NCBI GenBank assembly: GCA_003427395.1
Contig: BFEA01000083.1
Coordinates: 1,524,391-1,568,037, forward strand
DNA from: Chara braunii
Lineage: Eukaryota; Streptophyta; Charophyceae; Charales; Characeae
Direction: 5' to 3'
DNA length: 43,647 nt
Each line of letters begins with the position of its first letter. Within the stretch, counting starts at the first letter, position 1. The notes beneath the pieces were generated by a model. It was not told the DNA's origin. It made no database searches and saw nothing but the letters and a program-made list of their open reading frames with translations. A program made the position numbers and the translations under genes. Shown piece after piece: positions 42,693-43,647 of this stretch.

Positions 42693-43601
42693 ATGGAATT
42701 CGACAACGAAAACGACAGCGGGGCAATCAACAGGCCTACCGGAGGGGAAGAAGCGGGGCCAAGCCAAGGGAGGAGGACATCAAAGAGAAAATTGTACATA
42801 GGGCTCATGGGCGGGCCAGTGGTAGGCAGGGGGGGAAGGAAATGATTGTGTAGGAAACCCTCACCCCTCCGGAAGGGAGAAGGTATAGAAATCTCATCTG
42901 ACAGTGAGGGCGAGAAGGGAAAGGCAAATGTGAAAGAAGAGGGCAATGCAGATATGGGGGGTAAGGCCCAAGCCCCTGACGAGGAAGGAGCCAACATGGG
43001 CGAACGACGTGAGATTTGGCATGAGGAAAGCGAGGGGGGACATGACGTGCACGACGAGCATAAGGATGGGGAGGAGAGAAGAGAAAGCCCGCTTGAAGGA
43101 CGAAGCGGCCACGACAGTTGTGAGGAATATGGGACAAGGACAAAGATTCCTTATACCTACGATCCAAAGGACCTAACGAGAGGATATAGCCCCATACAGA
43201 CAGAAGCCGAGGAAGACGAGGAGGAGGACGTACAAAAGATCATAAAAATCAGCAGCGGGGATGAAAGGGATGAGATCTCGCGACCTAGGGAAGAGAGACA
43301 ACCTCCAATGCACCAGCCGCGCGAGGAAGCCTTCAGATGGGAGGATGAGTTTGGGCCGACGCCCAGCCATTGGTTTGAGCAGTGGCTCGGCGTAGTCAAG
43401 CATGAGTGGATTATAAAAACCCGGGAACTCGCAAGGGCACGGGTGGAAGCCACACCGCTGGATTTTTTTAACGAGGCCGAATTACGAAAAATTGCAAGGA
43501 TAAGGAGAGAAATCGAGACCTTCGGCCTGGGGGCTGAGGAACAGGGTGGACAAGGGGCGAGCGCGTTAAGACACAGGACAACAATAGACATTAGATGTTG
43601 A
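42693..43601 (+). pseudogene. 3' acidic ORF of element 3, unknown, in-frame TGA
   Basis: From ATG 42693 (MEFDNENDSG) the frame reads 302 codons with one TGA at 42843-42845, directly after GGRK. The rest (42846-43601) is open. The first half is low-complexity and acidic, with EISSDSEGEKG and DEEEDVQKIIKISSGDE. The C-terminal ~80 residues look folded (FRWEDEFGPTPSHWFEQWLGVVKHEWIIKTRELARARVE, here cited in part as family-free text) with aromatic and helical character. I recognise no family. It sits where some Ty3/gypsy elements carry an extra 3' ORF. It ends 46 bases before the window edge. Confidence 0.5.
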
Positions 43602-43624
43602 TCGAGTGTTGGGCAATAATCCTG

Positions 43625-43647
43625 TTTTTTTTTTTTTTTTTTTTTTT
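43625..43647 (+). repeat. Terminal T homopolymer
   Basis: At least 23 T bases at the window end. Possibly a contig end caused by low complexity, since the window also begins near an A run. Confidence 0.8.

Larger units (their letters stand above)
31640..43647 (+). mobile_element. Ty3/gypsy element 3 with accessory ORF array
   Basis: From left to right: four tandem paralogous ORFs (31644-35291), gag (35755-37268), zinc knuckle and following ORF (37269-37883), protease (37880-38761), RT (39176-39838), RNase H and integrase (40039-42211), a promoter-like gap, and a 3' ORF (42693-43601). Everything is on the plus strand. Pol domains are better preserved than in elements 1 and 2: RT YIDD and the integrase DD35E triad are intact, although stops and frameshifts interrupt the frame about six times. 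No chromodomain is seen. Neither LTR is identified; the window ends in a T run just after the last ORF. Confidence 0.75.

Overview
The window is eukaryotic nuclear DNA made almost entirely of transposable elements and tandem repeats. I see no intact cellular gene. The plant-type Ty3/gypsy polyproteins (one with a chromodomain-like tail), tRNA-Met primer sites, a U6 snRNA retrocopy, tRNA-derived SINE heads and long microsatellites suggest a large streptophyte genome (land plant or charophyte alga, for example a Chara-like one). The species is an inference that the sequence does not settle. Runs of N at 12452-12786 and single Ns at 27.7-28.1 kb show a draft assembly.

Layout. (1) 1-5190: minus-strand LTR retroelements without gag or pol, in the tandem order LTR - internal - LTR - internal. 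Each LTR is followed by a tRNA-iMet primer site. A third copy lies inverted at 14211-16600. (2) 5190-6474: one SINE, two further tRNA-derived SINE-like pieces and a decayed tandem repeat. (3) 6475-13437: Ty3/gypsy element 1, with both LTRs, a PBS and a decayed gag-PR-RT-RNaseH-IN-chromodomain. Most of its integrase is deleted, and a gap in its 3' LTR looks like an assembly artefact. (4) 13438-14210: an inverted LTR fragment and a U6-derived insertion with a 12-bp target-site duplication. (5) 16600-21095: Ty3/gypsy element 2, with gag, protease and the start of RT, cut off inside RT. (6) 21096-25134: hairpin-rich, diverged tandem-duplicated non-coding DNA ending in a polypyrimidine tract. (7) 25135-28000: about 31 copies of a strict 91-bp satellite in two blocks, then six copies of an ~81-bp repeat (28016-28540) and a (CT)36 tract. 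(8) 28830-31640: no recognised gene, one TATA-like promoter. (9) 31640-43647: Ty3/gypsy element 3, the least usual object here.

Element 3 carries gag, protease, RT, RNase H and a DD35E integrase, all recognisable though broken by a few stops and frameshifts. Upstream of gag are four tandem paralogous ORFs of about 250-280 codons that I cannot assign to any family. Downstream of integrase is a further acidic ORF behind a strong TATA box. The four upstream ORFs fall into two alternating pairs (1/3 and 2/4). ORFs 2 and 4 both carry a TGA at the same aligned codon, where ORF 3 has Trp. The array is best read as accessory genes of a large retroelement, comparable in position only to the extra ORF upstream of gag in Ogre/Tat elements. 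It is my main candidate for something undescribed.
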